Shown in pieces: positions 50,754-59,719 of a DNA stretch of 64,000 nucleotides. The DNA is from Bradyrhizobium sp. CCGUVB4N (GTDB lineage Bacteria; Pseudomonadota; Alphaproteobacteria; Rhizobiales; Xanthobacteraceae). The DNA lies in assembly GCF_024199945.1 (NCBI RefSeq), contig NZ_JANADP010000001.1, positions 6,820,001-6,884,000 on the forward strand, read 5' to 3'. The notes under the pieces were generated by a model. The model was not told where the DNA came from. It made no database searches and saw nothing but the letters and a program-made list of their open reading frames with translations. Positions within the stretch are counted from its first letter, which is position 1. Every line of letters starts with the position of its first letter. Position numbers and translations under genes: made by a program.

Positions 50754-52016
50754 ATGAGTGCTGCCGGAAATGAGCCGCTTGCCCGCCAGGCCCTGGCATT
50801 TGTCCTGGCTGGCGGACGCGGCAGCCGGCTGCTGGAATTGACCGACCGGCGCGCCAAGCCCGCGGTCTATTTCGGCGGCAAATCCCGCATCATCGATTTC
50901 GCGCTGTCGAACGCGGTTAACTCCGGCATCCGCCGCATCGCGGTCGCCACCCAGTACAAGGCGCACAGCCTCATCCGGCATCTTCAGATGGGCTGGAACT
51001 TCTTCCGTCCCGAGCGCAACGAGAGCTTTGACATCCTGCCTGCGAGCCAGCGCGTCTCGGAGAACATGTGGTATGTCGGCACGGCGGACGCGATCTACCA
51101 GAACATCGACATCATCGAGTCGCACAACGCCCGCTTCATCGTGGTGCTGGCCGGCGATCACGTTTATAAAATGGATTACGAGGTGATGCTGCGACAGCAC
51201 GTCGACAGCGGCGCCGACGTCACCGTCGGCTGCCTCGAGATGCCGCGCGCGGAATCCTCCGGCTTCGGCATCATGCATGTCGACGAGAACGGCTGGATCC
51301 AGCAGTTCCTGGAGAAGCCCAAGGATCCGCCGCCGATGCCGGGCAAGCCTGATGTCTCGCTCGCCAGCATGGGCATCTACGTGTTCGACGCCAAATTCCT
51401 GTTCGACCAGCTGAAGCGCGACGCCGAGGATACCAACTCCAGTCACGATTTCGGCAAGGACATCATTCCCTACATCGTCAAGAACGGCCGCGCCATCGCG
51501 CATCAGTTCTCGACCTCCTGCGTGCGCTCGGGCAACGACCCCCGCTCCTATTGGCGCGATGCAGGCACGGTGGATGCCTATTGGGCCGCCAATATCGACC
51601 TCACTGACGTGGTGCCGGAGCTCGACCTGTTCGACCGCGCCTGGCCGATCTGGTCTTATGCGGAGATCACGCCGCCGGCGAAGTTCGTCCATGACGAGGA
51701 GACCCGGCGCGGTTCGGCCGTGAGCTCGCTGGTCTCCGGCGGCTGCATCATCTCCGGCGCGGCGCTGCGCCGCTCCCTGCTGTTCACCGGCGTGCGCATC
51801 AATTCCTATGCCCATGTCGAGAACGCCGTGATCATGCCTTACGTGAATGTGGGACGCGGAGCTCGCTTGAAGAACGTCGTGATCGATCGCGGCGTCGAGA
51901 TCCCCGAAGGCCTCGTGGTCGGAGAGGATCCCGAGTTCGACGCAAAGCGTTTCCGCACCACCGAACAGGGCATATCGCTCGTCACCCAATCGATGCTCGA
52001 CAGGCTCAATACATGA
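50754..52016 (+). CDS. glgC: Glucose-1-phosphate adenylyltransferase
   Basis: A 420-aa ADP-glucose pyrophosphorylase, the regulated step of glycogen synthesis. N-terminal nucleotidyltransferase motif AFVLAGGRGSRLLELTDRRA, then KPAVYFGGKSRIIDFALSN, and the glucose-1-P site FLEKPKDPP. SYWRDAGTVDAYWAANIDL and the C-terminal left-handed beta-helix (RGARLKNVVIDRGVEIPEGL) complete the enzyme. The ATG is behind AGGGAGG. It overlaps glgA by four bases, so the pair is co-translated. Allosteric control by fructose-6-P and pyruvate is usual in alphaproteobacteria. Confidence 0.97.
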   Translation: MSAAGNEPLARQALAFVLAGGRGSRLLELTDRRAKPAVYFGGKSRIIDFALSNAVNSGIRRIAVATQYKAHSLIRHLQMGWNFFRPERNESFDILPASQRVSENMWYVGTADAIYQNIDIIESHNARFIVVLAGDHVYKMDYEVMLRQHVDSGADVTVGCLEMPRAESSGFGIMHVDENGWIQQFLEKPKDPPPMPGKPDVSLASMGIYVFDAKFLFDQLKRDAEDTNSSHDFGKDIIPYIVKNGRAIAHQFSTSCVRSGNDPRSYWRDAGTVDAYWAANIDLTDVVPELDLFDRAWPIWSYAEITPPAKFVHDEETRRGSAVSSLVSGGCIISGAALRRSLLFTGVRINSYAHVENAVIMPYVNVGRGARLKNVVIDRGVEIPEGLVVGEDPEFDAKRFRTTEQGISLVTQSMLDRLNT

Positions 52017-53449
52017 CGCCTGTTCGCGTCCTTGCGGTCGCCTCTGAAGTCTACCCCATCGTCAAGACCGGCGGCCTCGCGGATGTTGCCGGAGCGCTGC
52101 CGATCGCGCTGAAGGCGCATGGCGTCGAGATGCGCACGCTGATGCCGGGCTACCCGGATGTGATGCGACTGCTGTCGGGCGCGGAAGAGATCCGGCGCTG
52201 GCCGGATTATTTCGGCGGGCCCGGGCGACTGCTCGCGGGCTCCCATGACGGGCTCGACCTGTTCGTGCTGGATGTGCCGCATCTCTACGCGCGGCCCGGT
52301 AATCCCTACGTCACCGCCGAGGGTGTCGACTGGCCGGACAACGGCGTGCGCTTCGCCGCGCTGGCGCGCATCGCGGCCGACATCGGCCACGGTCTCGTCG
52401 CGGCCTTCGTGCCCGATGTCGTGCATGCCCATGACTGGCAGGCCGGGCTGGCGCCGGCCTATCTGCACTACGATGGCGGGGCGCGGCCCGGCACCGTGAT
52501 GACCATTCACAACATGGCCTATCAAGGCAAGTTCGACCGCACGCTGGCGGCCGCGATCGGCTTGCCCCACGACGCGTCGTTCGACGTCCACGGCCTCGAA
52601 TATTTCGGTGGCATCAGCTTCTTGAAAGCCGGGCTGCAACTGGCCGATCGCATCACCACGGTGTCGCCGACGTATGCGCAGGAGATCCAGAGCGACGAGG
52701 GCGGCATGGGGCTCGGCGGCCTGCTGCGCGAGCGCGCAAGCGTGCTGAGCGGCATCCTCAACGGCATCGACGTCGACGTGTGGAATCCACACACCGATCC
52801 GCACATCGCCTACCGCTTCAGCGCCGAGGAGCTGTCGTTTCGCTCGGCCAACAAAGCGGCGCTGCAGCAGCGGTTCGGCCTAGAACCGCGGCCGGATGCG
52901 CTGCTGCTCGGCGTTATCAGCCGCCTGTCATGGCAGAAGGGGCTCGATCTGCTGCTGGATTCCATGCCCACCATCCTGGGCGATGGGATGCAATTGGCCC
53001 TGCTCGGCAGCGGCGATGCCGAACTGCAGGATCGCTACCAGGCAACTGCGCGCGGACATCAGGGCCGGATCGCGGCCGTGATCGGCTATGACGAGGCGCT
53101 CGCGCATCTGATCCAGGCCGGCTCAGACGCCCTGATCGTGCCGTCGCGGTTCGAGCCGTGCGGGCTGACCCAGCTCTGCGCGCTGCGCTACGGCGCCGTT
53201 CCGATCGTGTCGCGCGTCGGCGGCCTCGCCGATACCGTGAACGAGACGACCGGCTTCACCTTCGGGCCCGTGACATCGGCCAATCTCTCGGCAGCGCTGG
53301 GGCGCGCGAGCTTCACCTTCCATGACAGGGCGGCGTGGCGGCAATTGCAGCTCGCGGGCCTCGCGACCGACGTATCCTGGCGCAACCGGGCCGGCGAGTA
53401 CGCGGCACTCTATCGCGGCCTGATGGCATCCCGCTTGCGCGGTGCGTAG
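52013..53449 (+). CDS. glgA: Glycogen synthase
   Basis: A 478-aa GT5 glycogen synthase transferring glucose from ADP-glucose to the growing chain. The N-terminal ADP-glucose motif is SEVYPIVKTGGLADVAGALP. HAHDWQAGLAPAYLHY, MTIHNMAYQGKFD and SRFEPCGLTQLCALRYGAVP are all conserved. It follows glgC with an ATGA overlap. The stop codon TAG at 53447 lies within the left arm of a palindromic intergenic repeat, so that element reached right up to the end of the reading frame. glgB, glgX and glgP are not nearby in this window. Confidence 0.97.
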   Translation: MTPVRVLAVASEVYPIVKTGGLADVAGALPIALKAHGVEMRTLMPGYPDVMRLLSGAEEIRRWPDYFGGPGRLLAGSHDGLDLFVLDVPHLYARPGNPYVTAEGVDWPDNGVRFAALARIAADIGHGLVAAFVPDVVHAHDWQAGLAPAYLHYDGGARPGTVMTIHNMAYQGKFDRTLAAAIGLPHDASFDVHGLEYFGGISFLKAGLQLADRITTVSPTYAQEIQSDEGGMGLGGLLRERASVLSGILNGIDVDVWNPHTDPHIAYRFSAEELSFRSANKAALQQRFGLEPRPDALLLGVISRLSWQKGLDLLLDSMPTILGDGMQLALLGSGDAELQDRYQATARGHQGRIAAVIGYDEALAHLIQAGSDALIVPSRFEPCGLTQLCALRYGAVPIVSRVGGLADTVNETTGFTFGPVTSANLSAALGRASFTFHDRAAWRQLQLAGLATDVSWRNRAGEYAALYRGLMASRLRGA

Positions 53450-53527
53450 GGCGGATTAGCCGAAGGCGTAGTCCGCCGCCTTTGGTGCGGCCCGATGGCG
53501 GATTACGCTTCGCTAATCCGCCCTACG
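53445..53527. repeat. Perfect 16-bp inverted repeat element after glgA
   Basis: CGTAGGGCGGATTAGC (53445-53460) and GCTAATCCGCCCTACG (53512-53527) are exact inverted arms; inner arms CGAAGGCGTAGTCCGCC and GGCGGATTACGCTTCG pair nearly completely. The element can fold into a long hairpin. It includes the glgA stop codon and ends seven bases from the dioxygenase stop. Confidence 0.9.
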
Positions 53528-53533
53528 AATTCA

Positions 53534-54328
53534 TCACCCGAACACATACGACGCCATCGCCACATTCGCGACCTCGTCGACGAAGACGCGCTTGCCGACG
53601 TCGTTGCCGGCCGCGCCCGCCGCGACCATCAGCGGCAGCAGATGGTCCTCTCGCGGATGGGCGAGGCGCGCACTCGGCGCGTTCTCCCAGTCGACCAGCA
53701 TCGCATTGCGACGCGCCGCATCCGGATTGCCGATCGCCTCGTTCAGATAGGCCTCGAAATCGTATGAGACGGGCTTGGACTCCGCGCGGCCAAAACCGCG
53801 CATGTTGTGATAGGTGAGGCCGCTGCCGACGATCAGAATGCCTTCGTCGCGCAGCGAGGCGATCGCCTGCCCGACCTTGACGTGCTCGGCCGCGTCATAG
53901 CTCGACTTCAGCGACAGCAGCACAATCGGCATGTCGGCGTTGGGATACATCAGGCCGAGCGGCACGAACGTGCCATGGTCAAAACCCTGATTGGGATCTT
54001 CCCGGCAATCCAGGCCCGCGCGCGTGAGCAGCGTCCTCACCTCCGCAGCCAGCTCGGGCTGGCCCGGCGCCGGATATGTGATGTGGTAGGTATGCTCGGG
54101 GAAACCGTAATAGTCGTACACCATCGGCGGATGCGCCGAAGTCGACACGGTGAAGGCGTCGGCCTCCCAATGGCCCGTGATGACGAGCACGGCCTTGGGC
54201 TTTGCGGGCAGAAGCTGCGGCAGCCGACCGAACTCTGCGGCCGTCTTTGCATACTGCACCCGCCGGTCCTCCATGAAGGGCCAGGGGCCGCCGCCGTGGG
54301 ACAGGAACAGGGTCGGAAATCGCGTCAT
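53534..54328 (-). CDS. DODA-type extradiol aromatic ring-opening dioxygenase (LigB/YgiD family)
   Basis: A 264-aa member of the class III extradiol dioxygenase family, 4,5-DOPA dioxygenase-like. Metal-binding histidines appear in LFLSHGGGPWPFME, LVITGHWEADAFTV and the FDHGTFVPLGLMYP motif; EDHLLPLMVAAGAAG is the late family motif. It opens a catecholic ring with Fe(II) or Zn(II). The start MTRFPTLFL at 54328 fits the family; 23 upstream codons do not. It stands alone, on the opposite strand to glgA. Confidence 0.93.
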   Translation of the reverse strand: MTRFPTLFLSHGGGPWPFMEDRRVQYAKTAAEFGRLPQLLPAKPKAVLVITGHWEADAFTVSTSAHPPMVYDYYGFPEHTYHITYPAPGQPELAAEVRTLLTRAGLDCREDPNQGFDHGTFVPLGLMYPNADMPIVLLSLKSSYDAAEHVKVGQAIASLRDEGILIVGSGLTYHNMRGFGRAESKPVSYDFEAYLNEAIGNPDAARRNAMLVDWENAPSARLAHPREDHLLPLMVAAGAAGNDVGKRVFVDEVANVAMASYVFG

Positions 54329-54485
54329 TTGTGCCAGCTCGTTTCGTGGACGACATGCGCGTGTAGCAGTCGCGCAATCGGCGGCGAGCATAGGCAAACC
54401 CGTATGGTTAGCAAGTCGTTAACGATTTGCCGCCCACAATCCGGCGTGGCCGAAGGAATCGGCCTGAAGACAAGCGAGACGTGAG

Positions 54486-54665
54486 ATGAAGAAGTTTGCG
54501 CTGGGGGACGTCGTCAACAGTGACAAGGGCCGCCGCGGCGTCGTTCGCGCCGCCTATCGGTCGAAGGAAGGCCAGCAGTTCTATGCCGTCGAGAAGGACG
54601 GCGCGATGGACTATCTGGAAGAAGACCGGCTGAGCCCGGCGCCGCGCGTCGAGCTCGCGGCTTAA
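54486..54665 (+). CDS. Small conserved-looking protein (59 aa), unknown function
   Basis: A 59-aa protein, MKKFALGDVVNSDKGRRGVV, then QQFYAVEKDGAMDYLEEDRL. The pattern of GDVV...KGRRGVVRAAY, a beta-strand-rich start, looks like a small SH3/KOW-like barrel that might bind RNA, DNA or protein. No RBS is obvious beyond GAGACGTGAG. I do not recognise a named family. It lies between two convergent or divergent leftward genes and has clear coding codon bias. Confidence 0.65.
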   Translation: MKKFALGDVVNSDKGRRGVVRAAYRSKEGQQFYAVEKDGAMDYLEEDRLSPAPRVELAA

Positions 54666-54672
54666 CTCCAAC

Positions 54673-56142
54673 TCATTTTCCGTTTTCGCGCGCGAGCCGG
54701 TCCAGACGCTCCACCCAGGGGTCGTCGCCGCTCATGATGCGATCATTCGTGATCAGCAGCAGATGATCGCGGTCCGCGACCGCGTCCCAGTGCGGCAGCT
54801 CCGCGCCGTTCGGGTCGCCGCTCCTGGCAAAGTTGATCCAGTAAGCCCGCATGCGGTTTGCGACCTCGCGGTCCCGTCGCGAGAAGATGCCCGCACCGGG
54901 CACGCCCTCCGCGCCGAAGATGAACTGCAGCTCGCGCCCGTGGCCTTCGTCGGGATTGCTGCGCCGGGCTTCCGGCACGTAGGCAAAGCGATAGCGGAAG
55001 GTCGGTGCGCCGGTCGCGGCATGAAGCCGGGCGAGCATGCGCACCGGCTCGGAGAAGACCTTGTCGGTGTAGAAGCTCGCCGCAACGTCCGACGGCCTCG
55101 CGGCACCCGGATAGAGCTTGCGCAGCGCGTCGATGCTCTCGCCCGAAGCGGACAACATCTCCTTGACCTCGAGCTCGCTGTCGAAACGGGTCTCGTCGTC
55201 ATTCGACCCGATGATCAGGGGAATGCGGCTCTCATGTGCCGCTGCAAATCCCGCGGCGACGTCTTCCGTCACCAGCTGCCCGTCCATCGCCGGCGCAAAG
55301 CTGCGCGGCGCTTTGTCCAGCAGACGTTTTTCCGTGGCAAGCAGACGTGCCGGTTCGACGGCACGCAGATCCGCCCCGTGCCCGAGCGCTGCAACAAATT
55401 GCCGGCCTGCGGCCTCGGCCTCCTGCGACGAAGGCAGGCGTGCGCGGCCGGGCACCGATTGCAGGATGGCCTTTTGGAAGAGATCGCGGGACTGGGCGCA
55501 CAGCATCAGCAGCGCGATCGACGTGGCACCGGCGCCGTTGCCGAACAGCGTGACGTTGTTCGCATCGCCGCCGAAGGCCGCGATGTTGTCGTGCACCCAG
55601 CGCAGCGCCGTGACCTGGTCCATCAGGCCGAAATTACCGGAGCCGCCGTCCGACAGCGCGGGATGCGTCAGCCAGCCGAGCGCGCCGAGACGATAATTCA
55701 CGGTGACGATGATGAGCCCGGCCTGCGCAAACAATGAGCCGTCGAACAGCGGATCACTGGCGGTGCCCACGAAAAAATCGCCGCCATGAATGAACACCAT
55801 CACCGGCAGCGGCCCGTCGACGCCGAAGGGACGAAACACGTTGAGCGTCAGGCAATCCTCGCGCCCGGCCGGCAGCGATGGCTGGAGACAGGGCGCGCCA
55901 TAATCGTAGGCCGTGCTCATCTCCGAACTCTCGGGCAATGCCTGCGGCGGACGCCAGCGCAGGCTGCCGACCGGCGGCGCTGCATAAGCAAGGCCCTTGA
56001 ATGAGGCCACCTCGCCTTTGACGGCGCCGAGCATCTGGCCTTCGCGCGTCAACGCAAATGGAAATTGCCCAACCGGCTGGGCCACGGCCGCGCCGGCAGA
56101 GAGCAATGCAAAGGCTGCAATGAGCGCAAGCAGGGACCGCAT
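54673..56142 (-). CDS. Carboxylesterase type B-family protein lacking the catalytic serine
   Basis: A 489-aa type B carboxylesterase-fold protein with a Sec signal peptide (LIAAFALLSAGAAVAQ). The oxyanion motif FIHGGDFF (118-125), YRLGALGWLTHP, acid E318 in GSNDDETRF and His401 in EGHGRELQFIFG are all present. At the nucleophile elbow, where the family has GESAG, the sequence is GNGAG (201-205): the serine is Gly203. A change of GGC to AGC would restore it, so it may be an ancient loss or a recent mutation. As it stands the protein should not hydrolyse esters by the usual mechanism. Alternatives are a binding or scaffold role, or a sequencing error. Confidence 0.85.
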   Translation of the reverse strand: MRSLLALIAAFALLSAGAAVAQPVGQFPFALTREGQMLGAVKGEVASFKGLAYAAPPVGSLRWRPPQALPESSEMSTAYDYGAPCLQPSLPAGREDCLTLNVFRPFGVDGPLPVMVFIHGGDFFVGTASDPLFDGSLFAQAGLIIVTVNYRLGALGWLTHPALSDGGSGNFGLMDQVTALRWVHDNIAAFGGDANNVTLFGNGAGATSIALLMLCAQSRDLFQKAILQSVPGRARLPSSQEAEAAGRQFVAALGHGADLRAVEPARLLATEKRLLDKAPRSFAPAMDGQLVTEDVAAGFAAAHESRIPLIIGSNDDETRFDSELEVKEMLSASGESIDALRKLYPGAARPSDVAASFYTDKVFSEPVRMLARLHAATGAPTFRYRFAYVPEARRSNPDEGHGRELQFIFGAEGVPGAGIFSRRDREVANRMRAYWINFARSGDPNGAELPHWDAVADRDHLLLITNDRIMSGDDPWVERLDRLARENGK

Positions 56143-56461
56143 CTTCGGGGGATCTCGATGCGCGAAAATGTTGCCCGTCAGGTTACGTCCGCGGCCCGCT
56201 GTGAGGCAAGCGTTGCGACGTTCTTACCTCGCCCCGCTTACGGGGAGAGGTCGGATCGCTCTTGCGATCCGGGTGAGGGGGTACAGGCCCATCGGCAATC
56301 TCATCTGTGGAGAGAGGCCCCTCACCCCAACCCTCTCAGCGCGAGCGAAGCTCGTCGCGCCCCCGCATCCGCCTTCGCCCGAAGGCGGGCTTCGTCGGAC
56401 AAGAGCGCGGGGCGAGGGAGCGCACCTTCGGCGCGGCAAGCGACCGGCTTGATCGCAGCCG
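56143..56461. other. Intergenic region dominated by a palindromic repeat
   Basis: This 319-bp gap between two leftward genes is almost filled by the repeat at 56225. No gene is supported in it. Confidence 0.5.
56225..56440. repeat. Composite palindromic intergenic repeat
   Basis: CCTCGCCCCGCTTACGGGGA opens the element and GCGGGGCGAGG is its counterpart on the right; inside are GATCGCTCTTGCGATCC, TTCGCCCGAAGGCGGG and GCGCGAGCGAAGCTCG palindromes. It resembles the element at 8889, with the same TCTCCCCGC/GAGGG themes. Confidence 0.75.
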
Positions 56462-56671
56462 CTACCCGCCCTTGGCAATGATCTCCGCCAGCGCACGTCG
56501 TGCGATGATGCCGAGCTCGCCGAGCGTGGAGTGGCCGGATTGCGCCGCCTCGATCAGGCGCTCGGCGATGAACCTGCGGCTGTCATGACCGCCGCCATGC
56601 GGCAATTGGCGGCACGTCTCCTCCAGGACGACGTCCATGTTGGCTTTGGTGCGCTCACTCAACTCTGTCAT
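56462..56671 (-). CDS. Small hypothetical protein (69 aa)
   Basis: A 69-aa helical protein, MTELSERTKANMDVVLEETC, then GGHDSRRFIAERLIEAAQSG and ELGIIARRALAEIIAKGG. It resembles a Bradyrhizobium-type short conserved protein with amphipathic helices; I cannot name a function. The ATG at 56671 is favoured; eighteen upstream in-frame codons would start at 56725 with no ribosome site. It could be a regulatory or antitoxin-like element, but there is no toxin next to it. Confidence 0.6.
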   Translation of the reverse strand: MTELSERTKANMDVVLEETCRQLPHGGGHDSRRFIAERLIEAAQSGHSTLGELGIIARRALAEIIAKGG

Positions 56672-56899
56672 GACGCCCGGTCGGTACGCGTGGCTTGTAG
56701 CCGCAAGCATACACAGACGGATCATGCATGATTAGCCCGGGTAATCACGGCCATTGTGCATCGCGATGCGTGCATTGAAGCAGGGTTCGCGCCGCCACGA
56801 TGACGCCGCAACGACTACCGAAGATTGCACTTGCTCTGATGACAAGCCGGGCCTGCAGGACTAGCCTGCCGGCAAAACAAAATACACGGGAGGAATACC

Positions 56900-59590
56900 A
56901 TGCCGGACGCAATGGTCGCCGCACGTGAGTCCAAGGCGGCGAGTGGAACAGCCCAACAGGTCGATGTTGCCGTGGTCGGCGCCGGATTTGCCGGCCTCTA
57001 TCTTCTTCATCGCCTGCGCAAGGCCGGCCTCTCGGCCGTCGGTCTCGACGAAGCCGGCGACGTCGGCGGCACCTGGTACTGGAACCGCTATCCCGGCGCG
57101 CGCTGCGATATCCAAACCATCGACTACAGCTACACGTTCGATCCGGAGCTCGACAAGGTCTGGACCTGGTCGGAAAAATACGCGGCCCAGCCCGAGATCC
57201 TGCGCTATCTCGGCTTCGTCGCCGACCGCTACGATCTGCGCCGCGACTTCCGCTTCAAGACCAAGGTCACCGAAGCCAGATGGGACGCGAAGGCCGAGCG
57301 CTGGCAGCTCAGCACCGACAACGGCGCGCCAGTCTCCTGCCGCCATTACATCATGGCCACCGGCTGCCTCTCCGCGCCCAAACCGCCGGAGATCGACGGC
57401 GTCAAGGACTTCAAGGGCCAGGTCTACTTCACCGGACGCTGGCCGCATGACGGCGTCAATCTCGCCGGCAAGCGCGTCGCCGTGATCGGCACGGGATCGT
57501 CGGCGATCCAGTCGATCCCGTTGATCGCCGAGCAGGCCGCGCACCTCGCCGTGTTCCAGCGCACGCCGAATTTCGCGCTGCCTGCGCATAACGGCCCCTC
57601 GCCGGCCGATCGCAGGGACTTCTTCCTGAGCGACCGCGCGGCCTATCGCGAGCAGGCGCGCCAGTCGATGACCGGCGTTCCCTATCCGCAGCAAACCGTC
57701 GTGAGCTGGCAATTGAGCGATGCCGAACGTCGTGAGCGGTTTGAACGTGCCTGGGCAGCCGGCGATCTCGTCCACATCCTGACGCAGCTCTGGGCCGATC
57801 AGGGCGTCGACGTCGACGGCAACAAGATCGTCCAGGACCTGATCCGCGAGAAGATCTCGGCGGCCGTGAAGGATCCGGAGACGGCCGCGGCGCTGATGCC
57901 GCACGATCATCCCTTTGGCGCCAAGCGTCCCTGCCTCGATACCAACTACTACGCGACCTACAACCGGCCGAACGTCACGCTGGTCAATCTGCGCCAGGAG
58001 CCGATCAAGGCGATCACCGCAGGCGGCATCACCACCGGCAAGCGCAGCTTCGACGTCGAAATCATCGTGTTCGCGACCGGCTTCGACGCCATGACCGGCG
58101 CGATCCGCGCCGTGCATCCGATCACGGGGCGCAACGGCAAGTCGCTCACCGATGTCTGGGCGCAGGGACCGCAGAGCTATCTCGGTCTCACGGTCGAGGG
58201 CTTCCCGAACTTCTTCATGATCACGGGACCCGGCAGCCCGTCGGTGCTGTCGAACATGGCGGTGTCGATCGAGCAGCATGTCGACTGGGTCGTCGATCGC
58301 CTCGCCGCATTGCGCGACGCCGGCTTCACCACGATCGAGCCGACCGAGACGGCGCAGGCCGGCTGGGGCCGGCACATGACCGACTGCTCGATGGTGACGC
58401 TGCACCGGCTCGCCAACACCTGGTACACGGGCGCCAACGTGCCCGGCAAGGTGCAGGGCCTGATGCCCTATACCGGCGGCGTAGGTCCCTATCGCAGCAT
58501 CTGCGACGAGGTCACGAGCCGCGGCATGCTCGGCTTCAAGCTCACCGGTCCCAACGTCGCCGCGCAATGCAATGACGGCGAGGTGGTGAAGCTGCAGCCG
58601 GACGTGCGGCTGGTGCTGAACCTGCTGGCGTCGCTGAACCTGCCGCCGATCGAGTCGATGGGCGCGATCGGCGCGCGCGCCTTCGTCAATGAGTTCAACA
58701 AGGGCCGGCCGGCGGGACGGCTGATCGGCGAAATCGTCGACGGCACCCTGCCCGGCGCCGATGGCCCGCTGCCTTATCGCGTCTACAAGCCGGCCACACC
58801 GGGCCCGCATCAGGTCGTCGTTTATTTCCACGGCGGCGGCTGGGTGCTCGGCGACGAGCAGTCGGACGAACCGTTCTGCCGCGACATGGTGCGGCGAACC
58901 GGCATGACCTTTGTCAGCGTCGGCTATCGCCACGCGCCGGAGCACCGCTTCCCCACCGCGGCCGAAGACGGCTATGCGGCGACGCGCTGGATCTCGGAGC
59001 ATCTGGCCGAGCTCGGCGGTAAGCCGGGCCCGGTGCTGGTGGCAGGCTGGAGCGCCGGCGGCAACATCGCCGCCGTCTCCTGCCAGCTCGCGCGCGACCG
59101 CGGCGGGCCGGAGATCGCGGGCCAGCTGCTGGTGTGTCCGGTCACCGACTGCAGCTTCGACCGGCCCTCCTACAACGACAATGCGACCGGCTACTTCCTG
59201 ACGCGGTCGCTGATGTACTGGTTCTGGGACCTCTACTGCTCGCCGGCCGACCGCACCGATCCGCGCGTCTCGCCGCTGCGCGGCAAGGTCGCCGGCCTGC
59301 CGCCGGCCTTCGTCGTCACCTGCGAGTTCGATCCGCTGCGCGACGAGGGTGTCGCCTATGCGGACGCGATGGCGGCCGCCGGCGTCCCGGTCGAGCAGCT
59401 CAAGGCGCACGGCCATTTCCACTCGTCCTTTGCGATGGTCGATGTGGTGATCACCGGCGTCTCCGGCCGGGTGCAGATGGCCGAAGCCTTGCGGCGCTTC
59501 GCCGGGCTTCCGCCGGAGGTCAGCCGCGGCGACGACACCGGTCAGGGCCATGCGAGCCCAGGGCACAGAATCGCTGCAGCCGCGAGTTGA
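56900..59590 (+). CDS. Fusion of Baeyer-Villiger monooxygenase-like flavoprotein and alpha/beta hydrolase (HSL-type esterase)
   Basis: An 896-aa two-enzyme protein. Residues about 20-560 are a class B flavin monooxygenase: FAD site VVGAGFAGLYLL (GxGxxG at 27-32), GDVGGTWYWNRYPGARCD, NADPH site VIGTGSSAIQSI near 196 and IVFATGFDAMTGAI. The BVMO fingerprint FxGxxxHxxxWP reads FKGQVYFTGRWP near 171: the histidine is Phe. Residues about 600-890 are an HSL-family esterase: YFHGGGWVLGDEQ (oxyanion hole), GWSAGGNI (nucleophile Ser about 717), the CEFDPLRDEG aspartate and HGHFHSSF histidine. A BVMO makes an ester from a ketone and the esterase could cleave it. The frame runs through without a stop. 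Confidence 0.92.
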   Translation: MPDAMVAARESKAASGTAQQVDVAVVGAGFAGLYLLHRLRKAGLSAVGLDEAGDVGGTWYWNRYPGARCDIQTIDYSYTFDPELDKVWTWSEKYAAQPEILRYLGFVADRYDLRRDFRFKTKVTEARWDAKAERWQLSTDNGAPVSCRHYIMATGCLSAPKPPEIDGVKDFKGQVYFTGRWPHDGVNLAGKRVAVIGTGSSAIQSIPLIAEQAAHLAVFQRTPNFALPAHNGPSPADRRDFFLSDRAAYREQARQSMTGVPYPQQTVVSWQLSDAERRERFERAWAAGDLVHILTQLWADQGVDVDGNKIVQDLIREKISAAVKDPETAAALMPHDHPFGAKRPCLDTNYYATYNRPNVTLVNLRQEPIKAITAGGITTGKRSFDVEIIVFATGFDAMTGAIRAVHPITGRNGKSLTDVWAQGPQSYLGLTVEGFPNFFMITGPGSPSVLSNMAVSIEQHVDWVVDRLAALRDAGFTTIEPTETAQAGWGRHMTDCSMVTLHRLANTWYTGANVPGKVQGLMPYTGGVGPYRSICDEVTSRGMLGFKLTGPNVAAQCNDGEVVKLQPDVRLVLNLLASLNLPPIESMGAIGARAFVNEFNKGRPAGRLIGEIVDGTLPGADGPLPYRVYKPATPGPHQVVVYFHGGGWVLGDEQSDEPFCRDMVRRTGMTFVSVGYRHAPEHRFPTAAEDGYAATRWISEHLAELGGKPGPVLVAGWSAGGNIAAVSCQLARDRGGPEIAGQLLVCPVTDCSFDRPSYNDNATGYFLTRSLMYWFWDLYCSPADRTDPRVSPLRGKVAGLPPAFVVTCEFDPLRDEGVAYADAMAAAGVPVEQLKAHGHFHSSFAMVDVVITGVSGRVQMAEALRRFAGLPPEVSRGDDTGQGHASPGHRIAAAAS

Positions 59591-59599
59591 GACGCCATC

Positions 59600-59621
59600 G
59601 GCCGGGAACCTTTTCCCGGCC
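59600..59621 (+). terminator. Stem-loop after the fused BVMO-esterase gene
   Basis: GGCCGGGAA and TTCCCGGCC make a 9-bp stem with a CCTT loop ten bases after the stop codon. There is no T-run, so it is a probable transcript-end structure. Confidence 0.6.
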
Positions 59622-59719
59622 ACTGCGTTATCGGCGCGTGGCATTGAGATGCAGCGATGCGTATGGGCCCTGGCACGCCGATGAGTGTGTTGGGGCCCTG
59701 TTTGCGTGAGGCGAGGACG

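Noticed and set aside
56861..59644. A 927-codon open frame on the minus strand opposite the BVMO-esterase
   Set aside because: It mirrors the third-codon bias of the real gene; its translation is rich in Arg, His, Asp and Gly with no domain motifs.
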